Made by a program: the position numbers and the translations under genes. A DNA stretch of 64,000 bases. It comes from JBCBRD01 sp039819785. Lineage in GTDB: Bacteria > Pseudomonadota > Alphaproteobacteria > Rhizobiales > Hyphomicrobiaceae. The notes beneath the pieces are model-generated. The model saw nothing but the letters and a program-made list of their open reading frames with translations. It ran no database searches and was not told the origin of the DNA. The stretch covers positions 18,612 to 82,611 of the forward strand of contig JBCBRH010000015.1 in NCBI GenBank assembly GCA_039819785.1, in the 5' to 3' direction. Each line of letters begins with the position of its first letter. The first letter of the stretch is position 1. Positions 10,121 to 19,865 of the stretch are shown here, one piece after another.

Positions 10121-10460
10121 ATCCACCTCTGGCCTAGGTGCGATGAGTTAAGCGCTCTCAGCAAAAAAACCGAAATCATCAACATCCGACAATTAATGAG
10201 TTAAGGTTAGGAACCTCCGTTTGCCTCAACAACCCAAAAACAACAGATGATCAAGCAACTTTTTTCAATGCGTGTCCTGTCTGAAACATGAGTGCTGGTG
10301 ACACTGATACTTTTTGCAGCGATGACTTGTTGTGAGGACCTATCGCGGGGTCGCGCCGTCATGGGGTGGATATGATTGATCTATTGACCTTGGTTAAGAC
10401 CATCCCGCACCATGCTTGCTCCCCCGTAATCTATAGTCGGCACAGCATGACCGACGAGAT
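10121..10460. other. Intergenic stretch without a recognised gene
   Basis: About 340 bases between two divergent genes, A+T-rich at the left end and nearer chromosomal composition at the right. It must hold promoters for both neighbours. A TTGACC at about 10384 is a possible -35 element for the rightward gene, but I could not pair it with a convincing -10. Nothing else was found. Confidence 0.4.
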
Positions 10461-10937
10461 GTGATCACAGCCACTTTGGATCTTGAAACTGCCTTCCTGA
10501 TCGTCAACACGGTTGTGCTGCCCGCTTGGCTGCTGCTTGCCGTTGCGCCGCGCCACATGACAACGGACGCGCTTGCTCACTCAGCCGTGTTTCCCGTTGC
10601 GTTCGGCCTGCTCTATGCCGGGCTGATGGTGTTTGCATTCTCTTCAGGTGCCGTGCCGGTGGATGCGGACTTCACCTTACTCGAGGGGCTGACGGCGCTT
10701 TTGAAAACGCCGCTCGCAGCGCTCATCGGCTGGGTGCACTACCTCACGTTCGACCTGTTTGTCGGCGCCTGGATTGCACGTGATGCCGTCCGCCGCGGTG
10801 TCCATCATGGCCTTCTCGTGATTGCGCTGTTCTTCACATTGATGACCGGCCCCTTCGGACTTCTCATATACCTCACCATGCGCTGGGCAACTGGGAAAGG
10901 CGGCCTCAAGTTGAATGAGGGACCATCGCAAACCTAA
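10461..10937 (+). CDS. ABA4-like family (DUF4281) membrane protein
   Basis: A 158-residue integral membrane protein with four predicted helices, matching the ABA4-like/DUF4281 family. The conserved stretch is WVHYLTFDLFVGAWIARDA followed by MTGPFGLLIYL. In plants the founding member is needed for neoxanthin synthesis; bacterial members have no assigned role, so only the family is claimed. The start is GTG 10461, embedded in the string GATGTGATC. The stop overlaps by three bases with the stop of the convergent hydrolase gene. Confidence 0.8.
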   Translation: MITATLDLETAFLIVNTVVLPAWLLLAVAPRHMTTDALAHSAVFPVAFGLLYAGLMVFAFSSGAVPVDADFTLLEGLTALLKTPLAALIGWVHYLTFDLFVGAWIARDAVRRGVHHGLLVIALFFTLMTGPFGLLIYLTMRWATGKGGLKLNEGPSQT

Positions 10938-11926
10938 CGCCCATCGACTGAGCGCGTCGGTGATTTTCCCGACACCGACCGAATGAACGAAAGCGTCTGA
11001 TCCAACACCGGTCCCTTGCTGCGAAAAGGCTTGGCCAACGCCAGAACAATCCCGACGTGCGCCACACCAGGCAGTTCGACGGCCCGCACATCGCTGCCCT
11101 GCGCGCGAAACGCTTTGACCAGTTCCCGCATGTTCCAGACCTTGACCACATCATCATCAAGCCCGTGGAACAGCAGTGCTGGTTTTTCACCGGGGCTCAC
11201 ATGGGTCACCGGGCGCGGCACATCAGGACCCGACGCTGAGGCAAATATCTCTTTTGTCGACGGCCATTTCGTGGGTTCGAACGCATAGGGTCCGGCCAGT
11301 CCGACCCAGCCTGCCAGGGCCGTGTCATCCGTCCCCGCCGATTTGAGGTAACGGGGATCAAGCGCAACCAGCGCCGTCATATGAGCCCCGGCCGAATGAC
11401 CGATCATGACAATCTGCTGGCCGGGTCTAAGAAGGTTTTTCTCAGCCCATCGATAGGCCATCGCCACGTCGTCGACGAAAGCGGGAAATTGGACGTCCGG
11501 ATAGAGCCGGTAGTCAGGAATGACCGTGGTGTACCCACGAGAAGCAAAGGCATCACCGACGAAGCGATAGATTTCCCGGTCCCCATCCCGCCATGAGCCG
11601 CCATAAAGAAAGAGGATCAACGGTGCATCTGCCCCGGCTTTACGCGCTGCAGCCGAGTAGGGTCGATAGACATCAAGCCGTTGCCGGGCATGCGCCCCAT
11701 AACGGATGTCGGTCTGAACATCGGTTCCGCCCTCAGAGATCGCCCAGCCGACAAACCGGTAGACCTGTTCCATCGACACCAACCCCACCCAGAAAACAGC
11801 GAATAACGCGACCGGAAAAGACAACGAGGCTAGGAAAACCGGCTTTCGGCCAGATGAGCCTGAAGTCTCCGTAGCTTTCGAAGCCAACGGGAATAATCCA
11901 ATCATGAGCCGGTCCCAATTTCGCAT
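10934..11926 (-). CDS. Alpha/beta hydrolase (carboxylesterase-like)
   Basis: A 330-residue serine hydrolase of the BD-FAE/kynurenine-formamidase-like esterase group. An N-terminal hydrophobic segment (FLASLSFPVALFAVFWVGLV, about residues 32-50) suggests membrane anchoring. The oxyanion motif appears as LYGGSW in place of HGG, the nucleophile elbow is GHSAGAHM, an acid candidate is in HGLDDDVV, and the catalytic histidine is in GVAHVGIVLAL. The substrate cannot be told from sequence. The gene converges on the DUF4281 gene with overlapping stop codons. Confidence 0.85.
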   Translation of the reverse strand: MRNWDRLMIGLFPLASKATETSGSSGRKPVFLASLSFPVALFAVFWVGLVSMEQVYRFVGWAISEGGTDVQTDIRYGAHARQRLDVYRPYSAAARKAGADAPLILFLYGGSWRDGDREIYRFVGDAFASRGYTTVIPDYRLYPDVQFPAFVDDVAMAYRWAEKNLLRPGQQIVMIGHSAGAHMTALVALDPRYLKSAGTDDTALAGWVGLAGPYAFEPTKWPSTKEIFASASGPDVPRPVTHVSPGEKPALLFHGLDDDVVKVWNMRELVKAFRAQGSDVRAVELPGVAHVGIVLALAKPFRSKGPVLDQTLSFIRSVSGKSPTRSVDGR

Positions 11927-11994
11927 GCGAACACTCAGCCACTCTTCAAACGTACCCGACTGCAGATAGGTTCTGCGCCCAGCCGCTCACCTTT

Positions 11995-12022
11995 TCATGA
12001 AGTGCGCCTCATGAAGCGCGCC
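11995..12022. repeat. Tandem 14-bp direct repeat upstream of dnaE
   Basis: TCATGAAGTGCGCC is followed immediately by TCATGAAGCGCGCC, differing at one base. It lies about 100 bases before the dnaE start and just past the start of the divergent hydrolase gene. It could be an operator or a replication-slippage duplication; the sequence alone does not decide. Confidence 0.7.
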
Positions 12023-12123
12023 AATTGAGGTGAAGCCATGGGCGCGAGGCCGTTCCCGTCCATCGGTCGCAGACAGCGGGGACGAACCTGGCTTAAGTGT
12101 TGTCTGAAACACTGTTTTTGCGG

Positions 12124-15100
12124 ATGAATATCGCCATGACAGGACCGATTCGTGATCTGAACGCCCACGTGGCTGCCAACAAACCAGCCAACCACGCCGC
12201 AGCGGTCGCTGTGAAAGGCGCATCTACGGCAAACGGCGGATCAACGCCGGCAGCCCAAAGCACGACGCTCGACTTTGTCCACCTGCGTGTGCACTCGTCT
12301 TATTCACTTCTGGAAGGCGCGCTCCCGATTCCGGCGATCGCAAAGCTATGCGCGCAGGAAGGGTTCCCAGCCGTCGCGTTGACCGACACAAACAACATGT
12401 TCGGCGCGCTTGAATTCTCCGAAAAGCTCTCTGCCAAGGGACTGCAGCCAATTGCCGGTCTCACCATCTCCATGGACTTCGGCGACACGGAAGTCGATGA
12501 AATAACGCGGCTGAAAGGTGGCGGCCCAAGTTGGCGTGACCCATCCTGCGATGGACACCTGGCACTTCTGGCTGCCACCCAGACGGGCTACCGAAACCTC
12601 ATGAAGCTCGTCAGCCGTGCCCACCTGAACGTGGGCGACGGCGAGCCGCCACACATTAGCATTCAAACACTCAAACAGTTCTCCGACGGGCTGATCGTTC
12701 TAACCGGCGGCCCCGATGGCCCGATTGACCGGCTCTTTCGCGGCGAGCAGCATGTTCAAGCCGAGACACGGCTGAAAAAACTTCGCAAGATCTTCGGTGA
12801 CCGGCTCTATATCGAACTGCAGCGTCACGGCGCACAGGGCGGCGCAACGGCGAATGAAGCCACCGTTGAAACTCAATTGATTGACCTTGCCTACGCCCAG
12901 GATGTTCCACTTGTGGCAACCAACCAGGCCTACTTCGCGACCCCCGATGACTACGAAGCCCACGACGCGCTGATCTGCATCGCAGACGGTGCCTACGTCA
13001 TAGAGGAAAACCGCCGCCGCCTGACGCCGGAGCACTTCTTCAAATCCGCCGCTCAGATGGATGAGCTGTTCGCTGACCTGCCCGAAGCCATCGCCAACAC
13101 CATCGAGATCGCGAAGCGTTGCCATTACCGCCCGTTGGGCCACAAACCCATCCTGCCAAACTTCGTGAAGGTGGCGGACGGTGCATCCGCCGACGACGTC
13201 TTGACGGCCGAGGCAGAGGAACTTGCCCGGCAGGCCCGCGAGGGTCTTGATGCCCGTCTGGCAGCTCACCCGCTCGCCGAGGGGCACACCCGCAAGGACT
13301 ACGATGACCGGCTGACCTACGAACTCGGCATCATCGAAAAAATGAAGTTCCCCGGGTACTTCTTGATCGTTGCCGACTTCATCAAGTGGTCAAAGGCTGA
13401 AGGCATCCCCGTCGGCCCGGGCCGTGGCTCCGGCGCTGGGTCGCTGGTCGCATATTCGCTGACCATTACAGATCTGGACCCGCTCCGGTTCGGCCTGCTG
13501 TTTGAACGCTTCTTGAACCCTGAACGCGTCTCGATGCCTGACTTCGACATCGACTTTTGTCAGGACCGGCGCGAGGAGACGATCCGCTACGTGCAGGGCA
13601 AGTACGGCCACGACCGCGTCGCCCAGATCATTACCCACGGGAAACTGCAAGCCCGCGCTGTCCTGCGCGACGTCGGGCGCGTTCTGCAAATGCCCTATGG
13701 CCAGGTCGACCGGCTCTGCAAGCTGGTGCCGAACAATCCAGCCAACCCCTGCACCTTGCCAGAAGCGCTTGAAATGGAGCCACGCCTCCAGGAAGAACGC
13801 GACAACGACGAGGTGGTCGCCAATCTCATTGAAAAGTGCATCAAGCTCGAAGGGCTTTACCGGCACGCCTCCACGCACGCAGCCGGCCTCGTCATCGGTG
13901 ACCGCGATTTGGATGAACTGGTCCCGCTCTACCGAGATCCGAAATCCGACATGCCCGTCACCCAGTTCAACTGGAAGCTGACGGAAGCCGCCGGTCTCGT
14001 GAAATTTGACTTCCTCGGCCTCAAGACGCTGACGGTGCTGCAAAAGGCGGTCGAACTGGTCAGGCGCGGGCGCGGTGAAACGATTGATCTGCCATCGCTG
14101 CCGCTCGATGACATCGAGACGTATAAGCTTCTTGCAAAGGCCGATACGGTCGGCGTCTTCCAGCTGGAATCGACCGGCATGCGCGAAAGCTTGAAGCGCC
14201 TCAAACCCGACCGCTTCGACGACATCATCGCCATGGTCTCGCTTTATCGCCCAGGCCCCATGGACAACATCCCAACCTACATCAACCGCAAGCACGGCGA
14301 AGAACCCGTCGACTGCCTGCACCCGATGTTGGAAGAAATCCTCACCCCGACCTATGGCGTGATCATCTATCAGGAACAAGTCATCCAGATCGCCCAGGTG
14401 ATGGGCGGCTACACGCTCGGACAAGCCGACCTTCTGCGCCGCGCCATGGGTAAAAAAGACAAAGCCGAAATGGCCCGCCAACAGGCCCGCTTCGTTGAAG
14501 GCGCACTTGAGCGCGGCGTCAAAAAATCAGACGCCACCTTCATCTTTGAGTTGGTGAACAAGTTTGCAGGCTACGGCTTCAACAAATCCCACGCCGCAGC
14601 CTACGCCCTGGTCAGCTACCACACGGCCTACATGAAGGCCCACTATCGCGAGGAATTTCTCGCAGCCTCCATGACGCTCGATATCTCCAACACGGAAAAG
14701 CTGGCGATGTTTGCAGCAGAAGCGCGGCGCACCGGCATCACAGTGAAACCGCCATGCGTCAATGAAAGCGACGTTGAATTTAAATCAGAACCCGGCTCGG
14801 GCAGCGATGGCAAACAGCCCGGCGCGATCCGATACGCTCTGGCAGCTCTGAAAAACGTCGGTGCGTCCGCTGTCGAAACGATCGTGACGGCCCGCAAGGG
14901 TGATGGCCCATACGCGTCCCTGGCGGATTTTGCTTCAAGACTGAACGCAAAGGCGATGAACAAGCGCGGCATCGAAATGCTGGCAGCCGCCGGTGGGTTT
15001 GATTGCCTTGGCGAAGAACGTTCGTCGATTAAGGCCAACGCCGATCAGGTCATGGCGCTGGCGCAGCGCATAGATTCCGACAAGACATCAGGCACCTCAG

Positions 15101-15819
15101 ACCTGTTTGGCGGCGGCGACACCGGCCCGACATTGGATCTGCGCAAGGCCAAAAAGTGGACACCGCTGGAACGCCTCGAACAGGAATTCTCAGCCATCGG
15201 CTTTTATCTGTCCGGCCACCCGCTGGACCAATATGCCACCGTCCTCGATAAGCTCGGCGTGCGCACCTACACTGATTTTGAACTGGCAACCGAACGGGGC
15301 GCGACCGCTGGCCGTTTGGCTGGCATCGTCATCCAGGCCCGCGAGCGCAAATCCGCCAAGGGCAACGCATTCGCCTTTGCCATGTTTTCCGACGCCACCG
15401 GCCAATACGAGGCCGTCATCTTTTCAGACACGCTCACCAATGCACGTGAATTGCTGGTACCAGGCACGCCTGTCGTGGTGTCCGTCGAAGCCGAACGCGA
15501 TGGCGATACCCTGAAAATGCGCGTCCAGTCGGTTGAAAGTCTGGATGGCGCAGCATCGCGTCTGGAGCGCGGGCTGCGGCTGGTCCTGGCACCGGAAAAA
15601 ATGACCAAGAACACAGAGGCCATATACGCGGACATCAAGGCTGCATTGACCCGGCCATCTGAAAAAGGCGGCCGCGGTGGCTCGGTCACGCTACTCCTGC
15701 CTGTTCCCGAGCACGCCAAGCAGATCGAATTCAAAATCCCTGGCCGCTTTGACGTCTCCCCCAACGCCGCCGGCACCCTCGCCGCCCTGCATGGTATTTC
15801 AGCCGTCGAAGAGGTCTAG
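12124..15819 (+). CDS. dnaE: DNA polymerase III subunit alpha
   Basis: Catalytic subunit of the replicative polymerase. The order is: N-terminal PHP domain beginning FVHLRVHSSYSLLEGA; palm with the catalytic aspartates in PDFDIDF near residue 475; fingers including MVSLYRPGPMDNIP; helix-hairpin-helix region KFAGYGFNKSHAAAYA; OB-fold and C-terminal domain. At about 1231 residues it is the DnaE1 type, not the error-prone ImuC type. The frame is open from GTG 12097; ATG 12124 (MNIAMTG) or ATG 12136 seem likelier starts, none with a strong ribosome site. No SOS box was seen upstream. Confidence 0.97.
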   Translation: MNIAMTGPIRDLNAHVAANKPANHAAAVAVKGASTANGGSTPAAQSTTLDFVHLRVHSSYSLLEGALPIPAIAKLCAQEGFPAVALTDTNNMFGALEFSEKLSAKGLQPIAGLTISMDFGDTEVDEITRLKGGGPSWRDPSCDGHLALLAATQTGYRNLMKLVSRAHLNVGDGEPPHISIQTLKQFSDGLIVLTGGPDGPIDRLFRGEQHVQAETRLKKLRKIFGDRLYIELQRHGAQGGATANEATVETQLIDLAYAQDVPLVATNQAYFATPDDYEAHDALICIADGAYVIEENRRRLTPEHFFKSAAQMDELFADLPEAIANTIEIAKRCHYRPLGHKPILPNFVKVADGASADDVLTAEAEELARQAREGLDARLAAHPLAEGHTRKDYDDRLTYELGIIEKMKFPGYFLIVADFIKWSKAEGIPVGPGRGSGAGSLVAYSLTITDLDPLRFGLLFERFLNPERVSMPDFDIDFCQDRREETIRYVQGKYGHDRVAQIITHGKLQARAVLRDVGRVLQMPYGQVDRLCKLVPNNPANPCTLPEALEMEPRLQEERDNDEVVANLIEKCIKLEGLYRHASTHAAGLVIGDRDLDELVPLYRDPKSDMPVTQFNWKLTEAAGLVKFDFLGLKTLTVLQKAVELVRRGRGETIDLPSLPLDDIETYKLLAKADTVGVFQLESTGMRESLKRLKPDRFDDIIAMVSLYRPGPMDNIPTYINRKHGEEPVDCLHPMLEEILTPTYGVIIYQEQVIQIAQVMGGYTLGQADLLRRAMGKKDKAEMARQQARFVEGALERGVKKSDATFIFELVNKFAGYGFNKSHAAAYALVSYHTAYMKAHYREEFLAASMTLDISNTEKLAMFAAEARRTGITVKPPCVNESDVEFKSEPGSGSDGKQPGAIRYALAALKNVGASAVETIVTARKGDGPYASLADFASRLNAKAMNKRGIEMLAAAGGFDCLGEERSSIKANADQVMALAQRIDSDKTSGTSDLFGGGDTGPTLDLRKAKKWTPLERLEQEFSAIGFYLSGHPLDQYATVLDKLGVRTYTDFELATERGATAGRLAGIVIQARERKSAKGNAFAFAMFSDATGQYEAVIFSDTLTNARELLVPGTPVVVSVEAERDGDTLKMRVQSVESLDGAASRLERGLRLVLAPEKMTKNTEAIYADIKAALTRPSEKGGRGGSVTLLLPVPEHAKQIEFKIPGRFDVSPNAAGTLAALHGISAVEEV

Positions 15820-15923
15820 CTGCGGTCTCCCAAAGGCACCCGCCAGTGCTAGCAACCAATTTCTTGTAACGGTTATATTGGAATACTGTTTTCATGTTAG
15901 AATATCAGCGAGGTCAAAGTACG

Positions 15924-16142
15924 ATGAATACAACGCTGGCGATCTTAGGCACGGGAATACTGGGAGCAATCTTCTGCCCGATTATCGTTTTTTTCGGAAT
16001 GTGGATCTTTGCTTCTGCGCAAAACGATGTCCAGCTTGCCTCGACACTTAGTATGATGACTGTCTTCGTCTTTTTACCAATTTCAGCGCTAGTTGGTTTC
16101 GCCGTTGGTCTTGGGCTCGGTGCATGGTGGTGTAAGCCGTGA
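15924..16142 (+). CDS. Small hypothetical membrane protein
   Basis: A 72-residue protein of two hydrophobic helices (about residues 4-28 and 40-65), ending GLGLGAWWCKP. GAGG at 15909-15912 favours ATG 15924 over the upstream ATG 15894. The region is distinctly A+T-rich compared with dnaE and rpsB, and no family is recognised. It may be an accessory insertion. The coding call rests on the ribosome site and on two clean membrane segments. Confidence 0.5.
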   Translation: MNTTLAILGTGILGAIFCPIIVFFGMWIFASAQNDVQLASTLSMMTVFVFLPISALVGFAVGLGLGAWWCKP

Positions 16143-16384
16143 CCGTCGGCACACTCAACACATTCTAAGGCGTTACGAAGCGTCGGAGGGAGGGGCTAGT
16201 CAATAAGTCTTGGGCACTTTAAGCCAGCCCCGTACATGTCATCCCGGAAAACGATTGGCTCCAATGGCTTCATAGGGTCTGAACCGTCTTCCAATCGTTT
16301 ATGTGAGGCCCAATACTCCTGAGCCTTGCATCCGGCCCCTACTTGCCCTAAGACCCGTCTCCTATCTCACACGCAGGGTTTCGC

Positions 16385-16483
16385 TTGATCGGACAGACAG
16401 CCCCGATCAAACGCTCCGGTGGGTCGGTTCAGCCACCTGATTACAAATCAGGTGCTTCGCCAACCCTCTACAACCCTGCGGAG
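16385..16483 (+). promoter_or_regulatory. Structured 5' leader of rpsB (candidate S2 autoregulatory element)
   Basis: Four stem candidates are packed into 99 bases before rpsB. TTGATCGG (16385-16392) pairs with CCGATCAA (16403-16410). CTCCG (16414-16418) pairs with CGGAG (16479-16483). GGGTCGG (16421-16427) pairs with CCAACCC (16460-16466) with one mismatch. A perfect nine-pair hairpin CACCTGATT/AATCAGGTG spans 16434-16454 with loop ACA. The last three nest. Ribosomal protein S2 is known to repress the rpsB-tsf operon through the leader in other bacteria; that this element does so is inference. Confidence 0.55.
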
Positions 16484-16516
16484 GATCAACCGGAAAACGA
16501 ATAGGACAACCAACAC

Positions 16517-17524
16517 ATGGCATTGCCCGTGTTTAATATGCGTCAGCTGCTTGAAGCTGGCGTGCACTTCGGCCACCAGTCACACCGCTGGAACCCGAAA
16601 ATGGCGCCATTCATCTTCGGCGCACGCAACAATATCCACATCATCGACCTGACACAGACCGTCCCGCTCCTTCATCAAGCGCTGGTCAAGATTTCCGACA
16701 CCGTCGCAGGTGGCGGACGCGTTTTGTTCGTGGCCACGAAACGTCAGGCGACCGACGGCATTGCAGATGCTGCGGGCCGTTCGGCGCAATACTACATGAA
16801 CCACCGTTGGTTGGGCGGTACCCTCACCAACTGGACAACGATTTCAAAGTCGATCAAGCGCCTGCGCCAGCTCGACGATATCCTGGCCGATCCCCAGGGA
16901 CGCCAGAAAAAGGAAATCCTCAACCTGACGCGTGAACGCGACAAGCTGAACCAGTCGCTGGGCGGTATCAAGGACATGGGCGGCGTGCCGGACCTTCTGT
17001 TCGTCATCGATACGAACAAGGAATCGATCGCCATCAAGGAAGCCCGCAAGCTGGGCATCCCCATCATCGCGATCGTGGACACCAACTGTGATCCCGACGG
17101 GATTGATTTCCCAATCCCAGGAAACGACGACGCCGGTCGCGCATTGACGTTGTATTGCGATCTGGTCGCACGCGCCGCCATCGACGGCATCGAGCGCTCG
17201 CAATCAGCATCCGGTGTCGATGTTGGTGCCATGGAAGCTCCACCAGTTGAAGATCTCACACCGGCCGAGCCAGAGGCACCAACCGGCTTCGTTGGAATTG
17301 ACGCCCCACGCGGCGAACAAGACGATCTAAAGCTGATCGCAGGCATCACGCCGCCGGTCGAAACAAAACTGAATGAAGCTGGTGTCTTCCACCACTGGCA
17401 GATTGCAGAGATGACACCGGAAGCAGCCCAGGCGCTGGACGACCAGCTCCACCTCAAAGGTCAGGTGACCCGCGATAACTGGGTCACATCTGCCAAGCAA
17501 CTGGTTGAAGCGTCAGCTGCTTAA
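16517..17524 (+). CDS. rpsB: 30S ribosomal protein S2 with C-terminal extension
   Basis: Ribosomal protein S2 of the small subunit. The S2 core is unmistakable ([50 protein letters not shown]). The usual protein is about 240-256 residues; this one has 335. After a Pro/Glu-rich linker (about 235-270) there is a helix-hairpin-helix-like domain beginning [20 protein letters not shown] and ending [12 protein letters not shown]. Similar domains occur as tails on rhizobial L21 and other proteins. AGGA at 16503-16506 is the likely ribosome site. tsf follows, as in nearly all bacteria. Confidence 0.96.
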   Translation: MALPVFNMRQLLEAGVHFGHQSHRWNPKMAPFIFGARNNIHIIDLTQTVPLLHQALVKISDTVAGGGRVLFVATKRQATDGIADAAGRSAQYYMNHRWLGGTLTNWTTISKSIKRLRQLDDILADPQGRQKKEILNLTRERDKLNQSLGGIKDMGGVPDLLFVIDTNKESIAIKEARKLGIPIIAIVDTNCDPDGIDFPIPGNDDAGRALTLYCDLVARAAIDGIERSQSASGVDVGAMEAPPVEDLTPAEPEAPTGFVGIDAPRGEQDDLKLIAGITPPVETKLNEAGVFHHWQIAEMTPEAAQALDDQLHLKGQVTRDNWVTSAKQLVEASAA

Positions 17525-17553
17525 GACCGCGAGATTGCACCTTATGAGCGAAC

Positions 17554-17578
17554 GGCCGCCGGTGCTTCATCGGCGGCC
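17554..17578 (+). terminator. GC-rich hairpin between rpsB and tsf
   Basis: A perfect eight-pair stem GGCCGCCG/CGGCGGCC with a nine-base loop, 30 bases after the rpsB stop. It is not followed by a T run, so it is more likely an mRNA-stabilising or attenuating hairpin than a full intrinsic terminator. It would let rpsB be expressed above tsf. Confidence 0.5.
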
Positions 17579-17747
17579 CTCATGTGCAATCAGGTCAGGA
17601 CGATGTAACACCAGATCAGGTGACACCAGACACAACCATTAAATCTGTCACACAAATCGTTATGCTGCCGCGCTAGCGGACGGTGATCCTACACGCCAAC
17701 CCGCGCTGACAGGCATCTGAACCCAAACGCCAACAAATGAGACCGAT

Positions 17748-18680
17748 ATGACGACGATCACAGCCAGTATGGTGAAAGAACTGCGCGAAAAGACCGGCGT
17801 GGGCATGATGGACTGCAAAAAGGCCCTCAACGAAACCGGTGGCGACATGGAGGCAGCCATTGATTGGCTGCGCAAGAAGGGCCTTTCGAAAGCCGCGAAA
17901 AAGGCCGACCGGATCGCTGCTGAAGGTCTTGTCGGCGTCACGACGGATGGCAACAAAGGTGCCGTCGCCGAAGTGAACTCGGAAACCGATTTCGTGGCGC
18001 GCAACGAAAAGTTCCAGGACATGGTCGCCAAGATCACAGAGATTGCGCTCGCAAACGATGGCGACGCTGCCAAGATCTTGGGCGCCACCTACCCTGGAAC
18101 ATCCGAGACGGTTGAAGACCACGTCAAGGAAATGATCGCGACGATCGGCGAGAACATGACTGTCCGCCGTGCAGCCACGCTCAGCGTCGGCGAAGGCATC
18201 GTTGCGGGCTATGTTCACAACAAAGCTGCCGATGGCTTGGGCAAGATCGGCGTGCTCGTCGCTCTTGAAAGTTCAGGCGATGCAGCGAAACTGGCAGAAT
18301 TCGGCCGTCAGCTGGCCATGCACGTGGCAGCCGCTACGCCACTGGCGCTCACACCCGATGAACTCGACCAGACCGTCATCGAAAAAGAACGCGCCATCTA
18401 CGCCGAACAGGCCAAGGCATCCGGCAAGCCTGATGAGATCATCGCGAAAATGGTCGAAGGTCGGCTGCGCAAGGAGTTCTTCCAGCAGGTCGTCCTCCTC
18501 CAGCAGACCTATGTTCTGGACGGCAAGGCATCGGTTGAAGCCGCTGTGAAGACGGCCGAGAAAGACATCGGTGCACCCATCAAGATTGCAGGCTTCGAAC
18601 GCTTCGAACTCGGCGCCGGGATCGAGAAAAAAGAAGACGACTTCGCAGCCGAAGTAGCAGCCGCAGCTGGTGGCGCATAA
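17748..18680 (+). CDS. tsf: Translation elongation factor Ts
   Basis: Nucleotide exchange factor for EF-Tu. The N-terminal UBA-like domain carries the signature [17 protein letters not shown], followed by the core with [13 protein letters not shown] and the C-terminal dimerisation region. The 310-residue length is normal. It is downstream of rpsB and ends in a strong terminator. The start is ATG 17748, giving [15 protein letters not shown] 17769 is an alternative but would remove a commonly conserved N-terminus. Confidence 0.97.
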   Translation: MTTITASMVKELREKTGVGMMDCKKALNETGGDMEAAIDWLRKKGLSKAAKKADRIAAEGLVGVTTDGNKGAVAEVNSETDFVARNEKFQDMVAKITEIALANDGDAAKILGATYPGTSETVEDHVKEMIATIGENMTVRRAATLSVGEGIVAGYVHNKAADGLGKIGVLVALESSGDAAKLAEFGRQLAMHVAAATPLALTPDELDQTVIEKERAIYAEQAKASGKPDEIIAKMVEGRLRKEFFQQVVLLQQTYVLDGKASVEAAVKTAEKDIGAPIKIAGFERFELGAGIEKKEDDFAAEVAAAAGGA

Positions 18681-18723
18681 TTATCCTGAACAGCGTTGAC
18701 TTGCTGACGTTATCCGTAATTTG

Positions 18724-18753
18724 AAGTGCGCTGCAGCTGCGGCGCACTTTTTT
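18724..18753 (+). terminator. Intrinsic terminator after tsf
   Basis: AAGTGCGC (18724-18731) and GCGCACTT (18742-18749) form an eight-pair stem around a ten-base loop, followed by a T run. It is placed 43 bases after the tsf stop and ends the rpsB-tsf unit before pyrH. Confidence 0.85.
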
Positions 18754-18849
18754 GTGCTAACCCCTCTTACGGTGCGCATTGAGGTGATCGGCTAGGCCGG
18801 CACTGCACCCACCCGCTCCCAGAACAAGAAAGCGCAGACAGGGGCCCCG

Positions 18850-19626
18850 ATGGCTGACAGCGAAGATACTCAAAATCCAGCCGAGATTGACCAAAACAAG
18901 CCTGAGCTGAAATACAATCGCCTGCTTCTCAAGCTGTCTGGCGAAGCGCTCATGGGCCAGCAAGGCTTCGGTCTCGATATGGAGACCGTAAGCCGGTTGG
19001 CGAAGGAAGTGGCAGACGCCCAGGACATCGGATGCGAACTGGCGCTCGTGATTGGCGGCGGCAACATCTTCCGCGGTCTGCAAGGGGCCGCCAAGGGCAT
19101 GGATCGGGCCACCGCCGACTATATGGGCATGCTGGCAACCGTCATGAATGCACTCGCCTTCCAAGGTGCGCTGGAAGCCAGGGGCGTTGAAGCCCGTGTC
19201 CTCTCCGCAATTCCGATGCCCACAGTCTGCGAGCCGTTTGTCCGTTCCCGCGCGCTGGCCCACCTTGAGGAAGGCCGCGTCGTCATTTTCGCAGCCGGCA
19301 CGGGCAATCCCTTCTTCACGACCGACACAGCCGCCACCTTGCGTGCCGTCGAGATGGGCTGTCAGGCCGTGGCCAAGGCAACCCAGGTCGATGGGATTTA
19401 CTCAGACGACCCGCGAAAAGTCCCTGACGCGCAACGCTTTGATGAACTCACCTACGCCGACGTACTTGCACGCGACCTCAAGGTGATGGACGGAGCAGCC
19501 ATCGCGCTGGCTCGCGACAATCAACTACCAGTCATCGTTTTCTCAATCGATGAGCCTGGAAACCTGCTGAAGGTCTTGAAAGGGTCGGCACGATGTACAG
19601 TCGTCAAGCCCGTTGGAGCGAGCTAA
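18850..19626 (+). CDS. pyrH: UMP kinase
   Basis: Phosphorylates UMP to UDP; amino-acid-kinase fold, hexameric in bacteria. Visible motifs are [11 protein letters not shown] (ATP site), [12 protein letters not shown], the UMP-binding [16 protein letters not shown] and [13 protein letters not shown]. At 258 residues it is about 15-20 longer than usual because of an acidic N-terminal extension ([16 protein letters not shown]) before the core. AGGGG lies seven bases before the ATG. It starts a new transcription unit after the tsf terminator and precedes frr. Confidence 0.95.
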   Translation: MADSEDTQNPAEIDQNKPELKYNRLLLKLSGEALMGQQGFGLDMETVSRLAKEVADAQDIGCELALVIGGGNIFRGLQGAAKGMDRATADYMGMLATVMNALAFQGALEARGVEARVLSAIPMPTVCEPFVRSRALAHLEEGRVVIFAAGTGNPFFTTDTAATLRAVEMGCQAVAKATQVDGIYSDDPRKVPDAQRFDELTYADVLARDLKVMDGAAIALARDNQLPVIVFSIDEPGNLLKVLKGSARCTVVKPVGAS

Positions 19627-19865
19627 CGGCTGATCAAACCAAACCACCGCCAAACTGCGGCCATGAAGCGCAACGCAACGAAGCGTAAGTGACCGCAACG
19701 GCGCCAGGATGTACGAAACTGGTGTATGGCGGTGCGCGAAACACGCCACGGCGTTGCGCTGACACGTGAACACAACCAAGATGTGCTCAAAGGGCTGCAA
19801 GCGCTTTGAAGGCGCTGCACATTTGAAAGACGACCTGACACCGATGTCGGGCAAAGGAGAGGGAT

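Noticed and set aside
13504..13518. GAAC-N7-GAAC, a LexA-box-like sequence
   Set aside because: It lies deep inside dnaE coding sequence, with no promoter context; the match is expected by chance.
13390..14481. Long antisense frames inside dnaE, and similar ones in other high-GC genes
   Set aside because: They mirror codon structure of the real gene on the opposite strand and show no family motifs.
16413..16484. Possible tRNA-Thr (TGT) gene on the minus strand
   Set aside because: Only the anticodon arm matches well; the T arm and acceptor stem cannot be formed, and the position fits an rpsB leader better.
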